Part shown: positions 1 through 15,300 of the stretch, in pieces
Position numbering within the stretch: the first letter of the stretch is position 1
Layout of the letters: each line of letters starts with the position of its first letter
NCBI GenBank assembly: GCA_019055375.1
Contig: JAHQIW010001244.1
Coordinates: 496,001-560,000 of the forward strand
Direction: 5' to 3'
DNA from: Parelaphostrongylus tenuis
Lineage: Eukaryota; Nematoda; Chromadorea; Rhabditida; Metastrongylidae
DNA: 64,000 nt
Made by a program: the position numbers and the translations under genes
The notes under the pieces: generated by a model
Database searches by the model: none
Seen by the model: the letters and a program-made list of their open reading frames with translations, nothing else
What the model was told of the DNA's origin: nothing

Positions 1-189
1 TTAGAACATGCCACAAGACTTATAGCTAAAATATATTCGCCTAACGTTTCGGCATCTTCATCTTCTCCGGAGTCGATGACCCAGTCGTTTGTCTTTGTTG
101 TGGAGTTCATTCTCGTTGTCGTTCAGTGTGCTACTGTTTTCTTTTCCTCCTGTTTGGTTTAGGCACAAGGGTTTGGAGTAAAAGTGAAT

Positions 190-440
190 CTTGAGGTGGT
201 ATATCAATAGTCAGGACGGTAAGCAAGGCACTGGTCGGATCACCTCCAGTCTCTTGCAAACAGTCAACGAGCATTCAAGCTCGGCTATCTCTTGGATTGT
301 GAGAAGAGTCGTCTCCACCAGTATTCTGCTTCATTTATGCAGAAGAAGAAATCCTCAAGCAGGCGGATGAAGCAACACATGAAATATTCGGAGACCTTTG
401 TCAAGAATGAGTGCGAAAAAACGACCAAATGTAAGGATTT
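190..440 (+). repeat. Diverged family C SINE
   Basis: A CAGTCAACGAGCATTCAAGC block, a CGGCTATCTCTTGGATTGTG block and the CACCAGTATTCTGCTTCATT stretch are in family C order. The first 60 bases of the window show the CTAACGTTTCGGCATCTTC motif, a separate dispersed repeat also near 28590, 29660, 34605 and 52750. Confidence 0.5.
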
Positions 441-519
441 CTGATATCCACAGTAAATTGTGGTGACAGGTCATGTAAAATTATCAAATAATCTTTAGAT
501 ATGTACATATGTGCCACGT

Positions 520-578
520 GCATATATTTATATATATATATATATTTATATATATACACATATATATATCCACATATG

Positions 579-621
<43 letters not shown>

Positions 622-734
622 CGTTCACATATATGCATATAGCTAGCGTAGATGTATGTACATATATACCATATGTATACTTATATGTACAGCATACGTG
701 TATGTATATGTATGTTTAGGTGTAAACATGTATA

Positions 735-769
<35 letters not shown>

Positions 770-830
770 GTATATATATGTATATATGTACATATATATT
801 GATATACATATATATATATACTATGTGTAT
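520..830. repeat. TA-rich microsatellite block
   Basis: Runs of (TA)n, TATG and TACA interspersed over about 300 bases. The tyrosine/isoleucine-rich open frames at 501-996 on both strands are artefacts of this repeat. Confidence 0.95.
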
Positions 831-840
831 ACATGTACCA

Positions 841-3338
841 TACATATGTGCGTGTATGTGTGCAAATGCATGTGTATGTATATATGCTGATGTGTATACA
901 GGTGCATGCACATACATATGCTTTTGGTTATGGTTTCGTTGTCATCAGGTCGCCACCGATTTTATTGCAATCCTTTTTTCACATGCAGATCGTTGAACAT
1001 GTTTAAGAACAATTTATGTTGAGGATGTATAGTAGAACGGCTGAAGCTGCAAATGTAAGATTGAGCCATTGTGATCTAAGGGACGCTGTTCCGCACAAGT
1101 TTTCCGAGTGTTGCTGAGAAATTGAAAGCAGCATTTTGTTAACATATCAGAATGGGTGGACGACGGATAGTTCTGTGTTGAACACTTCAATGACGTGGAG
1201 GTCTATCTCATTTAACTGTCCACTTATGTTAACCGTCAAAACCCATATATTGAGCACAGTAGAGATCACGGCACTTCAAAAAGTTGTCTAGTTTCTCTTC
1301 TAATCAACATTAGCAATTTGGTAGAATTATATAAAGTGAGATTTCTTTGGATACTATACTCCTGATCTGCACGTTTTCGAAAAATTATAGCGTCTCTGTT
1401 GCTTCACTTTCATCTGCAAAACTTTGTCAGAGAAATCCGCTGAGTAGAACGCTAAATTCGCTTTCAAACCACGTCAGGTACCTTTTAGTTTCTTCAAGTT
1501 GGTGACGTGGACTAGCCAACGTCAGCATTATTTGGCAGTTCATGATTTTCTCCGTACAACAAGATCATACCGTGCTGTGAACTGGTGAATATTGAGTAGA
1601 TACCTTTTTTGTCGTACATGACCCGAAATCACGTGCTTTGCCAATTCCAGCACTTCTTTCATAGTTCATTTCCTTGCCATATATCCACGTCTCTCTTGAG
1701 GGTTCACAAATGAGTTCGGCTGCTAACTGAGAATTTGGGTTCTTTATGCATATTTAAATGTCTACGCGAAATTAACGATAGCCTTGCTGGATCGCGCCAT
1801 GTATCTTCAAAGGTGGCTGCTAGCTCTTGTGAACTAGAGAGAGTGCTTCTCAGACAAGTTTGCTGTCATTTTTTTTCCACCTCTTAAACTTGAACGATTC
1901 GGCTTGGAGCAGGTGAAAGCAAGGATTCGCGTGTGCTGTTGAGCGACATGCCCTCCACTGTGCTGCTTGGGATCCATATTTGGAACAACGTGAAATCTCC
2001 GGTCTCGTTCTCCATTTCGATCAACGTTGAATTCAACTCCAGAGCTCACAGTGGGACATGGAAAAGGCTATCGATTGTTACGTAGAAGTGCTCAGGGCAT
2101 GCTTTTCACATTTGTCATCGATGGTTTGCTTTTTGATTCTTTTTCAAACTTGCCCAACTCATTTTTCGATGTGCTGATGCGAGTTGATTATCTATTTTCT
2201 TAAGATTCTTTTGTGATTGTGGAGCGGGTACGCTGGAACATCAATGCCGTCTTCAGACCGAAGTGCGAGATAACGACACGGTCTACGATTCGGCTACTCC
2301 CACAGGTTCAGACACACCTAATATGTTGTGATATTGAAGTATTTCTACGAAGAAACCCTGTAGCATTATCACTACCCAGTATGCCTTTCATCGTTGTGAT
2401 CTCTATAAACTATGTGTCTAATATTTGTTACTCTTGTATGAATATGTGTAGAGCCAGAAGAAGGGTATTGCATGTTGTATTATTTTGCTATCCTTGCATA
2501 GACCATGCATAATTTTGATTCTCTTCATCTGTGATACCCACCGTCGTTCAAGTTGAGATAATGTCGTATTAGTAAAATGTGATCAGTATGTCATTGTCGC
2601 CGTTTTACCATCAGTCTCGTTTTTTCTTTGATGTCTCGGTCAGTATTTTTGTGGTGATTTTCTAGCCGCGATATTCGAGATTTAACCCCCCTTATCGGTG
2701 TACTTTACGATCAACTGAATTTACGCAGGTCCCTTTCTAATTTTATGCCCATTTTTCATTTTTAATCCTTCGAATTCTAATACGATCAGTTCTTTCATTT
2801 GATTTATTCGTTTCGTGTTGCTTTTCTATAGATCCTCATTGTTGGTTGATGATGACCCTTCTTCAGATTTAGGAAGCGGTTCAGCACGAATAGTTCCGTA
2901 TTAGAAGTTTGCTATGTGCTAGGTATTTTCACGAATGTTTCTTGATTGCTTTCTCATCTACGACATATCGCGAAAGACTTGTATTGCAACTCACTCAGCA
3001 GCTAAGTTGACTGAGATTCTATCTTCGCATGAACATAGGCGTTTCATTGATGGTAATGAATGTTATTGTATGATTAGCCTGGATAGAACCGGCACTTAAC
3101 GTTTCGGATGTGAGCCTGCAAAGTTATCATGTTTTCATTTTCCTATCTTCCTGTTTCGAAGTAGACATTCTAGTAAATTGGTTTCTTAGTCTCAACAAGT
3201 GTGCTTCATTATGTGATTAATTTCTTGTTACCCAGAGTTGATGGTTGTATTCTGGAATTTTGATTGTAAAGATGATGTTATTGTAACGCACATAATAAAT
3301 TTGATAAATTGCTTGAGTCTTTATCTGTGAAAATTAGT
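841..3338. other. No gene recognised
   Basis: Downstream of the MFS transporter. The longest frame (2213-2512, plus) has no recognisable domain or coding composition. A dispersed TTCGGATGTGAGCCTGC motif at 3105 resembles the repeat seen at the left edge. Confidence 0.5.
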
Positions 3339-3415
3339 TTATTGTATCGACAATGGTGAAGCTTCAGAGGCCACCAGTCTTCCACTTTTTGTGTCTTGTC
3401 GGCGATATTTCCTAC
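3339..3415 (-). CDS. MFS transporter last exon: C-terminal tail and stop
   Basis: GT after CCTGAA (acceptor TTCAG) completes glycine, followed by RKYRRQDTKSGRLVASEASP, four more codons and TAA at 3339-3341. The basic tail is plausible for a cytosolic C-terminus. No canonical AATAAA is seen immediately downstream. Confidence 0.8.
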
Positions 3416-6400
3416 CTGAAAATATATGTAGTTTTCAACACGGCTCATGAAAATGGAGACAGCAAAGACATGGTTCGGTTGAAGGAGTAACTTCCATAGA
3501 GATAAGCGGATAGCGAGCAAACCGATGTAGTTTTATGCAGATGGACGAGAGAAAAGTAAAGAAAAATACCTTTTAGTAGTCTTTCTTCTAATGGCGGCAT
3601 CTGGATAGCAAGATGTAGTCCTTTGGTTTCTGGTAAGAGGCATTCGAAAGAGAGCATATTAACGAGGCACAGTGTGATCATAATGCAGTAGGGCAGTATA
3701 ACAGAAGTGGTTGCCTAAACTGTCCGTCTCAAGAATCTTCTGTATTTACAACAAACGATATGTCGTTCGGTATTGCGATTTATACTAGTAATGCGTAGCT
3801 TGGCATAAATGTGTGACTTGGTCGTGATTTTCATGTTTATGTAACCTTATTTTCCACGACCACCAAGTTATTTGTTCACGAACAGAAAGTTTTGAATAGC
3901 TAGAAACTCGACCGTTAAGCCAAGATGGTCTTTAAAAGAAGCGGAAATTATGTGGTTACCCAATAAAAAATGAATGGTGAGACGATAACACCCATACGAT
4001 TCCAGAGTTGCAGAAATGCGTATCCAATGTTTCGAATAGGAGTCGGGAAAAGTTCGTTGCCGACAATTCCGGCGGTGATATAGATCTGTAATATCTTCCA
4101 GTAACTTTCCACAGATGTTTCATTCAAGTTAGATTGACATCAGATTAATTAGATGTCCGTGCGTTGCTCATTTAACACATTTGTTCCTATCTAATGAAAT
4201 TTGTAAAAGCAGCCTAATAAGTCTGCAGAGCGGAGGATCAGATCAACCGTCTTCGTCATATTGCCAAAGTTCTCGGAGTATTGCATCACATGCATCTCTT
4301 GTTGTAGAAGCAAATTATTGCCTTGAATAAGGGCCTTGAATTATGTTCGCAGATGCTGTAGTTGCGGTAAAAATAGTGAGAAATGAAGCAGCCATAGAGA
4401 TAAGCGTAGTAGCCAATTTTTTCTAGAATGGAAGCAGCTAAGCTCATGTATTTTTAGAATTTATGCGTTGAAAGAAAATTCGAAAATGAAGAGAAAAGCT
4501 CTAATATCATCACCATCAAAATCGCGATTGGTGATCTGGGTCTTCGACAAGTAGTGACGGAAGTTGAGTTCTACTAGGACACTTCAAACAGAACTTAACA
4601 GAACAGTCTGGAAAACTACAATGACTCTGAGTTGCATAAAATTAACCTCATTCCAATCTAGTAAGGATCACATATAGTTTTCTTGTTCTCTTGTCCTTCG
4701 AATATAGATTACGACTTGAGGGAAATGCTCATTAGGCTGTAAAAATAAGCTTTGCCTATTTTGTGAAAGATATTTACACATTGTTATACTTGATACATTG
4801 TCTGAATTTCTGGCTGCATCTGAGATGGCTTTTATCCGAATATCGCTGTGAACTATGTCAACTATTCTTAGAACGCCCTACTACTCTTACGATTTATGCA
4901 GAATACACAAAACCAGTCTCACACTTCTTGAATTTAACAAAATTTTTCTTCAAGTGACGCATGTAACGGAGAGGTTAGAGGTGGCATTTGATTCACGAGG
5001 TCATAGTTCGATCATGCACCCAGGGCATTCAGGCCTTCTTCGTGAGGGACCGTCAAATTAGTATCATTATGTGAGACGATATAAACACAGACACCACTTT
5101 TAATCGAAAATTAGGCTTCAAATCTGAAACCGCAGAGTGCAAAGGAGGTTCACCATATATACTATTTGTCATTTCGCGTTATAATCATGATAAGTAAAGC
5201 TACTTGTTTAGCAAAAGAAAAAAAAAACGAACAAAGTTGTACCGCTCTACACGAAAACGTTGCTGAACGGCAGTGCGAGATTTACAACTGTTCGTTCAGA
5301 GTAGTGGAAATCTATTCACACAATATCTCCTGAGCAAAGAGTGTTGCATTATTTAACATTCACTCACATATAAAAAGTGATTATCATAAATAAAACGGCA
5401 GTAGAATGGACACCTTTAGAAATTCTTCCTTTATCTCTGAATACTTACTGAACTATCCGGAAAAATTTACAATTAGAACATCGGTAATTTACGAGACTCA
5501 TCTTAACTGAAGGGGAAAATTACGTGAATACACCAGCGCTTCCATTAAAATCTAGGACAAGTGTACAAACTCTGTACTTTTAGACAGGAGTTCATGGCAC
5601 TGGCAATCAAAACACGGAAATGCGTCTTAATTCAACTTTGCTGATAACACATTGTAAAAATGACTAGCACCAGTGAAGCGTAATGAATGATGGTGAACTA
5701 TAGAAGTTTTTGAAGAAAGCGATTTTTATTCAGTGAGCATTTGCGGTTGACGTAGCAGTGATCATTATGTGCTCATGCTTTTTAGGTGAAGAAACAAGTA
5801 TATATTGTGCAAAACTCTGAATGCTACTGAGCAGTAGATATGAATGACGTTGCCGCCATAAAGAAGCTTTAACACAATTAGCGATCATGGAAAAGGGCTT
5901 TCGGCTGATTATTTACAGTTCCTGTTTCCTCATTTTTTGTACTATGTTTATGTTTTTTGTACCATGTTTCCTCTGTTCAAATAAGAGACACGAGCACCAT
6001 TCTCTATAGAAAGTGTCTAGTAAACATTTATCATAGAATGCTGGGCATGAAATGTTCAACACTGTAGTAAGAAAATTTCAAGAAAAAAAGGATAATTACC
6101 CGTTTGGTAGCATAGATTTAGAAACCGGTCCCTTCCAAAGGACAAAGACTTTCCATAAGAATATTAGTGATCATTGAAAAGCTTAAATCTCTTTCTAGCA
6201 CGGTACATGGACATTTTTTGGAAAACTTCCTTCATGACGCTTCAGCGAAACGATAACTTTTGTGTTTCACGTGCGCATATTTCTCGCAGTCAGAGCTCTT
6301 TCTCAAACTATTAGTTATTAATCGATAGCGTAAGATTTAACGATTCCAATGGTACCCGCAGTTTCTGTAAAGACAGTTTCTCTGCACTGTAGCAGAGAAA

Positions 6401-9302
6401 ATAAGACTGATTTACATACGCCAGCATGTGTTTTTTGACCAATTCACGGGCTGCTCGATGGGTGCAAGAGCGGTTGGCGCGATGTCAATATGGCGATCAA
6501 TCGATGTTGCTAATGCCGTAAACATACGGAGTGCGATTTTTGCCACTCAATTAGGAATTTTTTCTCCGTTTGGAAAGAAATCAGGATAAAACGTATGAGC
6601 CTGATACTAAAAGATTTTCTCCACACGTTCATTTGCTTTTCGTCCTTTCAGCGAAATGATAGCTGAACTGCGCGGTCGACGTAAAAATAATTTTATTTTG
6701 CATATGAACGTTGTAAAAAGGTCTTCTCGAAAAATGGCCACATACCGCGCTAATCGGAGAATTAGGCTTTCGGATAATTACTAACATTATGGGAAGCTCT
6801 TGACCAACGATAAGGACCGTTTCTAATTCAGTGCTGCTAAACGGAAATGAAGCCAAAAAAAGATACGCATTTTCCACTTTGTTTGTGCTGAATATCTACA
6901 TCGAACCGAATTCTCTTGAAGCACCTTATCAGGTGATCAAATCGAATTTAAAAAGCCAGTCTATGTCTAACCCAGAGTAGATTAATGTTTAATTTCAGTC
7001 TGACATCCATAAGACATTGGGAGTAAATGGGAATTCTAACGTCGAAAAATCACTTCGAAAATTGCGTACTTTAGTATTCTGGCCTTCATATGACGATCAA
7101 CTGTACTGTATTTTTGTTGGTATAGATGGTAAGTGTGGCGTTCCTTATCGAGGAACCGATTATAAAAACAAGAAAATGTGTTAAAAATCTTTTCAATGAA
7201 GGAAAGACAACGAACCTGTGACGTCATTGCACTTGCTAATAGAATAAGTAGACGGATTTCTTCCTTTAACTTATGGTTGAATCCTGAATTATCGGTTCAA
7301 ATTCAACCGCAATCCCGTTAATCGACTATCAATAAATATACAAGGATTTCTCCAATGTTAAAGATAAATAGCTTACCTAGAATATATGCTATAATGACAA
7401 GTGCTAACGATAGAATGATGGTCACTAGTCCAGAGGTATGTACAAATTTTCTGCCGATCCGCTTGAATTTGAAATCGGCATAGCCGAGAGTCAAATTGCA
7501 GACGTATCTTAATGAGTCGTAGATCATTTGCAATGTTTTAGTTGGCTTCGGAATCGTGCAACGATGACAGTCGGAGTTTATGGCGAGGATGGTAATTTTG
7601 TGAAAGAATTTTCGGCACTTTTCCGTTAGCAGAGCGCCATTTCGACTCATCAGAAAAAAATTATTTTGCGCTCGTTTCCAACGATTAAACTAGCATTTGA
7701 TAGCGAAAATCAAAAATAATTTGAATGATGCATTCCGTCTTCAAAAAAACATTGTCAATGCGCTGAGAGAGCAAAATAGTATTTTGCTCTGATTTCTTTG
7801 TGGTTTCTGATTGGAAGATTTCTCGCTGACCAAAGCTTTTCCTTCCAAGTTCCATTAACTAATCAATGGATAATATCCTAAGAATTCCATTAATCCATTA
7901 TTACGCTATAACAGCCAAAAAAAGATTGAGTTTCGCAAGTAATGAATCACTCCAACCATCCTCTCTTCACTTCGATCCATTGTGAGAAAGACGTATTTTT
8001 TGATCCTTGCTAATGCATAAATAGCCAATCGATAGCGTAAATCAAAAGAATTTGAATGGTGTTATTCGCTTTCAAAAAGATCTTGTTGTTGTGCTGGAAG
8101 AGCAAGAAATAATAGTTTGTCTTTCATTCAAATATTTCTCTCTGACCAAAGATTTTGCTTTGGAGTTTAAGCAATTAATTGATAGATTAGATCTTGAAAA
8201 TTTAACGGTCTACTTAATCCGAATATTGACCTCATATCATGCTGCAACACTCAAAGAAGATTGGACTTCGTAAAACTGGAAAAAGCATTAAGTGCGAAAC
8301 CCAAGATTCCTTTGGTTGTTAAGAAGTCTGTTAGAGTAACCAGAAACAATGTTGAATCCTTGGGATTTGATTTATCGTTTGGCTTTTTGAAAACTATATG
8401 AGGGTGTCCTGATCAGCGCGAAATCTTCGAATGAGAAACAAATTATTATTCCTGCTCTTTCGACGCAATAACAAAGCCTTATTGGAAGTAGTATACACCG
8501 GTCAATTTCTTTTGATTTAAGCTATCAATTGATTGTTTAATCATTAAAAACGATCAAATAATACGTCTTCTCAATGGATCGAAGTAAGGAAAGGATGGTT
8601 GAAGTGACTCATTTTTTTGTGAAATCCAATCTTCTTTTGGCTGTTCCACCGTAATATCGGGTCCGTGATAAAAACCGAATAGATCATTATGATCCTTGAG
8701 ATTTGTTTTGTCGATTGGTTTATATAACTCCTAAGAAAATGCTTTAACCAGCGAGAAATCTTTCAATGAGAAACAAAATTTTATTCTCGCTCTTCCAGCG
8801 CAATAAAAAGGGTATTTTGGAGATAACATATACCATTCAAATTCTTTTGATTTGTGCTGTCAAACGACTATTTGAACATTAAAATAGACCACGAATTACG
8901 TTTTTTACAAGAGGTCAAAGTGGTACTCAGCTATCGGAAGAGTACCGAATTTCTCACCAACCTCAATGATTTTCATTTAATTGTGCAGTTTGATCAATTT
9001 ATTTCATCCACTTTTTGGTGTTCTTGAGTTTTTAGTTCATGTTTCTACTATACTCATTATGTCATCTAATCAGCTCATGCCAATATTTCACTCCCTTCAA
9101 ATACGTTTCTTCTAAGATTGACCTACTGTAAAGTTGATGTGAATATTCGGCTAACTTCAACTTCTTCGTATTCTTCGAAACCGGTGATTTGTGTCAGTCG
9201 TCTACTGACATTCATCCTCGCTGTGATCATCGTCTTCGCTGCCGTTCGCGTCGAATCTATTTAGAAGGAGCATCGTTCGAGTGAAGAACTTCATTTGATG
9301 AT

Positions 9303-9390
<88 letters not shown>

Positions 9391-12300
9391 GTTGCTGATG
9401 ATACTGATTGTTCTTCGATAATACTTTCTTTACTGAATAATCCATCATGGGGGCGCCGTGATCGAGTGGTTGTGATGCTCGTCGCGACGCGCTTGGGACC
9501 GAACTTCACCTCTGAGCACCACTTAGAAGTCAACAACGGACACTTTTTTGAAAAGCAACCAGCTAGGCTATCCTTGAGACTATTGAGGAGAAGCGCTTAA
9601 CAAGTATTTTGTGACGTTTAAGAAAAGAAAAAAGCAATTAAATGCTAAAAGTACTGGGATTCGCACAGTGAAAGAAGGCTTTTTCTCTATAAGACGGCAC
9701 GAGATAAAAAACATCTTTCCCTGGACAAGAAATGTTCACAAGAGTGCTAGTGATCATTCGAGAGCCTAAGTCTCTGGGTAGCGCCGTACACAGTCATTTA
9801 CGAAAAGAACCTTTTATAGCGGTGTAAAATGCATAATAAAATTATATTTTGCATAGGCTGCGCAATTCAACTATCACTTTTTTGGAAGCACGAAAAGCTC
9901 ATCAACGTGTAGAGAAATCCTTCAGTATCAGAGTCAGACGTTTAATCTGGAGTTTCTTTCAAAGCGAGAAGAAACTCTCAATCGAATGACAAAAATCCCA
10001 CATATGACGGTGACAGGTGATGACGCGAAGGCCTATTTGGACTGATCGATGACTAGGCCGTTGCATCGATCTAAGAGACCGCACACCCTGCCGTAGATTA
10101 GTCGGTAAACAAGCACGCCCAAAATGTGAAAGTCGATCTTATTTTTTGCTGTACTGCAGCAAAACGGTCTTTCCAGAAATCAAGCACAGCAATGGAATTG
10201 CAGAAGCGTACACTATCGAACAATTGCCATTATTCTAAAGAAAGCTCTGTCTCGCGAGAAACACGCCTGTGTGTAACACAAACTTTCTCCCTTCGCTTAG
10301 GCCTTATAATAGGATCTTTTCGGAAACCGGCTATGCATGGGCCAGCCAGAGATTTAAGCTTTCGAATGGTTACTATTATTCTTCTGAAAACTTCATCTCC
10401 AGCGAAAGGAATCGATTTTTGTTCCCGTGCCTCTAACGAAAAAGTATTAAGGGAGGAATAATCCATCATGAAGTCATCGGTATCATTATCACTCATCATA
10501 AAGCGCAGTAATGCTTCCAAAACCGACTTTCCCTTAACTTCAGCAATACCAGTCAATGAGAGCTTTTTGTGTGATTAGTTAATCCGCGAGATTGAAGTAA
10601 AAATCAATACGGATGACGTCTTGACGTCTTCCTCAGTCGAATTTCAGCATTCGTTAGCTCAGCTTGTGGCGTCTTCGGTATCACTTGAGGCAAATCTTTT
10701 TTGTTGGAGCAAGCTCAATCGAAAATCATTACTCGACGATAAAGTACTACCGCTGAGAGAGATTTTTCATTCAGCGATAAAAAATTAGCAACAAGCAATT
10801 ATATCATCAAAACCGCCCGTACATAAAGACATCGTCAAGTGCGGTTCTTTATTCAAGTGGTGCTTCACTGATGAAGGTTCGTTTGAAGCGACAACAAGCA
10901 CGCACGACTGCGGGTAACCGTCCTGAGTAATCGGCTCTAAAGAAGACGGACACGTCGTAAAGTTAGCCATAAAATTTCATGTCGACCTCGTATTATGGGT
11001 TTAATCGTAAAGGAAACTAATACTATTATCGGGGTTCAAAGAAAGTCGGTTTTGAAGTATTATTGTCCTTTTGAAATTCACCGAATGATACTAATTTATG
11101 GTCTAGAAACTATATGTATTTTATCGGAATTATGTCATTGCTTCTTCACTGTGTAGCTCGTTGAATTCGTTCCCACTTCTTTATGATTTATGACAAATCC
11201 TCTTGCTATGTTATATACGAAAAGAAGCAGAATGAAAAAGTTGGAAGCCCATCTCGCTACTTTACAGGGTGTCTAATTATTATTTATCACCTTGCTGTGA
11301 GGATACGACCTGAGATGGAAGTCGCCTATTGTAGACTGCCGACGTAATCTTAGCACGTTCTTCAGCAATGCACGAAATAGCACAAGAATTTTAGAAAGGA
11401 ATCAGCGAAGAAGGGTGATATTGGAATAGTATCTTAGTTTTGAATGACTGTTCAATAAATTACTCAAGACTCCATAGTTACCATAAACTTGTCGGTTTTA
11501 CTCTTATTCTACTGTCTCTTCCCATGGGTCAATCTATATATCTCTTCTCCGAAACCGTTTAAAACTCAAACCTCATCAGTCCACTGTAAATTGAGTTCAT
11601 ATAGATTGAACCACTTATTTTTTCCATATTGAACAGAATTCCGTAGTTCACAACAGATGTAGAGAAACTGAAAACTCGTGGTATGTGGAATCGGATATCT
11701 GTTACTGCAGGAATAAATCATCACCTTAGTTAATACACTATTGAAAGCTAGTCGAAATGTGAACATTTTCATGAATTAAAAAATATTGTAAGACATTACT
11801 TGAAGACTTTGCAAGTGTGTTATTTCGATGTTGTTAAAATGCTGTGCTCAATTATTGAAAAAATACGTCTATAGTTGTTTCATCACACACCACACACACT
11901 ATCAGAACAAGTTCATGTTACATAAATTGGGCAATTTAAAGCTACAAGAAAAAGCTTGGGACAGAGTTTTTGATTTAGCAAATTCGCTAAGATGTTCCAT
12001 GCATCCAACTCCATTCGTATCTTTGCTGTATGACGATTGTGACCAACTAAATTTACATCTATTTACCCGTAGCAATCAACCTAGTCAGTGATTTTTTTCC
12101 ATTCATACTATTTCAATACCTACCTTGGATAGATGATCGGCATGGTTCACCCAACTGCGTTGTTGACATATATACTCCAATTTCTGGTGTCTTCAGGTTC
12201 TCATATAATCTCACTTTTAGAAATTATCGGTTGATATCTTAACTAAGCAACGCTTGCATGACTGTGGTTTGAGGTGCCTTGCAAGACACCAATGGATCAG

Positions 12301-15300
12301 TTGCTGATTCGATCGCACTTCCCTAGCTCACTAGTCCTTTCATTCTTACGGGATCAGTGAATTGATATCATGAATTTCATCGAGGCCAATAAAGCTAAGC
12401 GAAGCATCGCAAGATTACTGCGGTGATTGTACAGTCTGGATAAGCAATCATTAAACTCTGAGATGCTTAGTGAAGTCAAGTGCATATCGTATTCTAGCCA
12501 ACTAGATCGCTCCATTCCGTCATTACTTTCATCACTTATCTTTGTATAGAAAACTGAATTAAAAAACGAGAAATTGTCAAAGTAACCTTATAACGAATTG
12601 TGAAACAATTCTTTTTAGTGAAGCAGAATAAAACGTTATCAAAAGATGTGCCTGGCTATTTGCAGAAAAGCATTGCTTTCATTGATGAAAACACGGCAGT
12701 AAACCATGTTATATCTTTGATCAAGCAGTGGAACACTTATACTCGAGGCGAATCTTCATCGTCAAAAACGTCTACTACTGGTAAACCCAGTGTTTCCTTC
12801 AACATTGTTTATTCTATTACTTAGAATTTTGTGGAGATATTAGGTTGAGGAAAGAGTCTCCTAATATCCGCTGAAAATTCAAAGTTTATACATTAAATCA
12901 GTCGAAAACAACGACAATCATCGTTTTAAAACAAAGACCACCGTTATCCATGATCTTCTGCCAACGTCTACAAGCTTCCGGATCTGCCCGAATGCGGTCA
13001 TTCCTTGAGTTTCGAATCAGAAACTCCTGACATGCCTATTAAGCTTGATCAAATGTTTTCGAATTGGGTCCCACGCAGGAAATGTTCCATTGACCGGAAA
13101 TCGGATGGTAAGCGGACGTGGCAGCATCTGGAGTGTAGGTTGGGTGCGGCAAAATCTCGGTTCCCTCCACTTCATCGAATTTTTCCTTAGTTTTCATTCC
13201 TGTGTGAGGTCTGACATTGTCTTGCTGGAACAACGTACGTTTCGCCAGATCAATGTCGAGTATTTTTCCTTCAACTCGTTGTAGACACCTTAAAATAGTC
13301 ACATGGCTCAGTTCCTTCACCTACGGCATCACAGATCTCCTTCGCAGCGCATTTTGTCAAAAAGTTGTCGCTTCCAGCAATAACGTGTCAAATTCGAGCT
13401 TAGTTTTGCCCATCGCCATCATCTGATATCCGAAGAGTAAATTAAATTTTGATACACTTTGATTAGCGCTGTCGTGGGAGTTTCTTATGGAAATATTCCT
13501 GAGATATTACCATGAATTTACAACAAGCGATACTGTGTGAAAACGTAAAATTGAAATTTTCAAAGGTAGTAAAGAACTTTTCCTGAACCTAGCATAATAA
13601 AATATCAAAAACTGATAGGCTAAGGTTAAAAACAAAGTTATATTAAGAATTCACTCTTCCGTAGACTGTGATTAAGACGCACAATGTAACCTTAGGTTCA
13701 CCCCCAACACTCCCTGGCAGTTAACAGGAAAGCCCTATGGAACGCCACAGTTAGGCTATCATCGAGTTTGAAAAGAGACATGCCTGACCAGTATTCTACA
13801 TCATTCAAAAAGAAGACGAAAAAACGAATCGAATGCTAGAAGTATTGAGATCCGTACGATGAAAATTGTGATGTCGGGTTGCGTAAATAAATAGATATGT
13901 AATGTAAACTTAATTAGTCAAACACTTCATAAATCAGTGTGATTGGAACAATAAGGCTTGTAGGACAGGAACCTCCGGCTAAATTCTATTATAGCCTGGA
14001 ATGACGTCGACTAATCGAATTTTGCAGTTTTTGGACTAACTAAGTTGACATCGGTTTCGGTTTATTTAGCCTATTTTAGTAGACTTCAGTCGCGTAGTTT
14101 TCTCGTTTGGAAGAGGTTAGATTACTAAACAATGGTCATCGATTTCCATAACGATTGGTTGGTTCTCTGTGAGAATTTAATTCCACGTGGTAACGTGGAA
14201 TCTGCTTGAATCTAAACAAAGTAGCCTGACGGTAAAGTTAGAATAGAATATTCATTTATTGACCATTTAAGTAGGTAAACTCATGGTGAAAAGCATCGTA
14301 TGCTGCGAGATAATCTACAATTTGAATAATACACATTTTTTTCCAGATTTTTGTGGTCAACTCTTTATTTCGTATTTTATAGATTGGAGAAGTTTATTTT
14401 GAAGCAACACCTAAGTACTTCACGTATTTGTGATATTTGAAAATATGAAAACAAAATTTTAAGGTTAAAATAGAGAGCTATAACGTAACAGAAAGCTTCA
14501 CCCACTAACTGAACGCAAGCACCATAGTAGTGATGGTGAGTTTAGCGGAATAGAACAGATGAACGAATGAGTAGCGTTTTTTTCCGCGAACCATCTCGGC
14601 AAATAAGCTGAAATTGTGTATTGAAGTGAGAGCGTTAGGCAAATTAACCACTCACAATAGACTATAACGCGTTAGAATGTCTTTATTTCTAAGCTACAAT
14701 ATCATTTTTGTTCACTCTCAGCAGTTATTGATAACGATCCCACAAGTCTCCGTTGATAGCTTGTTCTTTTATCAGCAAAAGATTATAGATTTGAAATCAA
14801 AACACTAGGCGCTCATAGCGCAGTGGTTGTAAATGGCTCTACAGATGCGCAAGATTAGCTGTTGATTCGATGCAGTGCTCATGTTGAACAAGCTTCAATT
14901 GATTCCGAGTCGGCAGAAAGTTTTCTGGGAGGATAAAGGTAAGGACAATCAGTTGATACACTGATGGGCCACCGCAAATTATTTTGTAGGTCAAATATGC
15001 ATCCAGTTACCTTTAAGGTGCTTCTCGAAGTCGAATGCATCATGATACATGCCTCAGGGATTGATCAGCGTCGAAATTCTTCCTCCCTCCTCTGCTAGAA
15101 CATGAGCGTGCCCCTGACTTGATTTGTTCGGTAGCACACATTTCAAAAAACCTTAGCCCTAAGCTATCTTCGTACATTCCACGACTGCATGCTACGTATT
15201 TCTCCACCTCCTTGTTCTATTGCTGATATTTGATCAAAATCTCCAATAAGGTCAATGCTCGAAATTCGATGATTTTACAGATTCACTAACTTTTATCAAC

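Noticed and set aside
501..996. Open frames rich in tyrosine and isoleucine on both strands
   Set aside because: They are translations of the TATA/TATG microsatellite.
4290..4440. Hydrophobic minus-strand stretch LATTLISMAASFLTIFTATT as the missing TM9 exon of the transporter
   Set aside because: The acceptor puts it in phase 0 while the preceding exon ends in phase 1, and no GT donor exists before the frame's stop.
9257..9600. Open frames on both strands with long isoleucine-tyrosine runs
   Set aside because: Artefact of the (AT)n tract and the adjoining SINE.
10126..10556. Overlapping 108-111 codon frames on both strands
   Set aside because: They lie in a fold-back repeat whose arms are shared with 6.1 and 19 kb.
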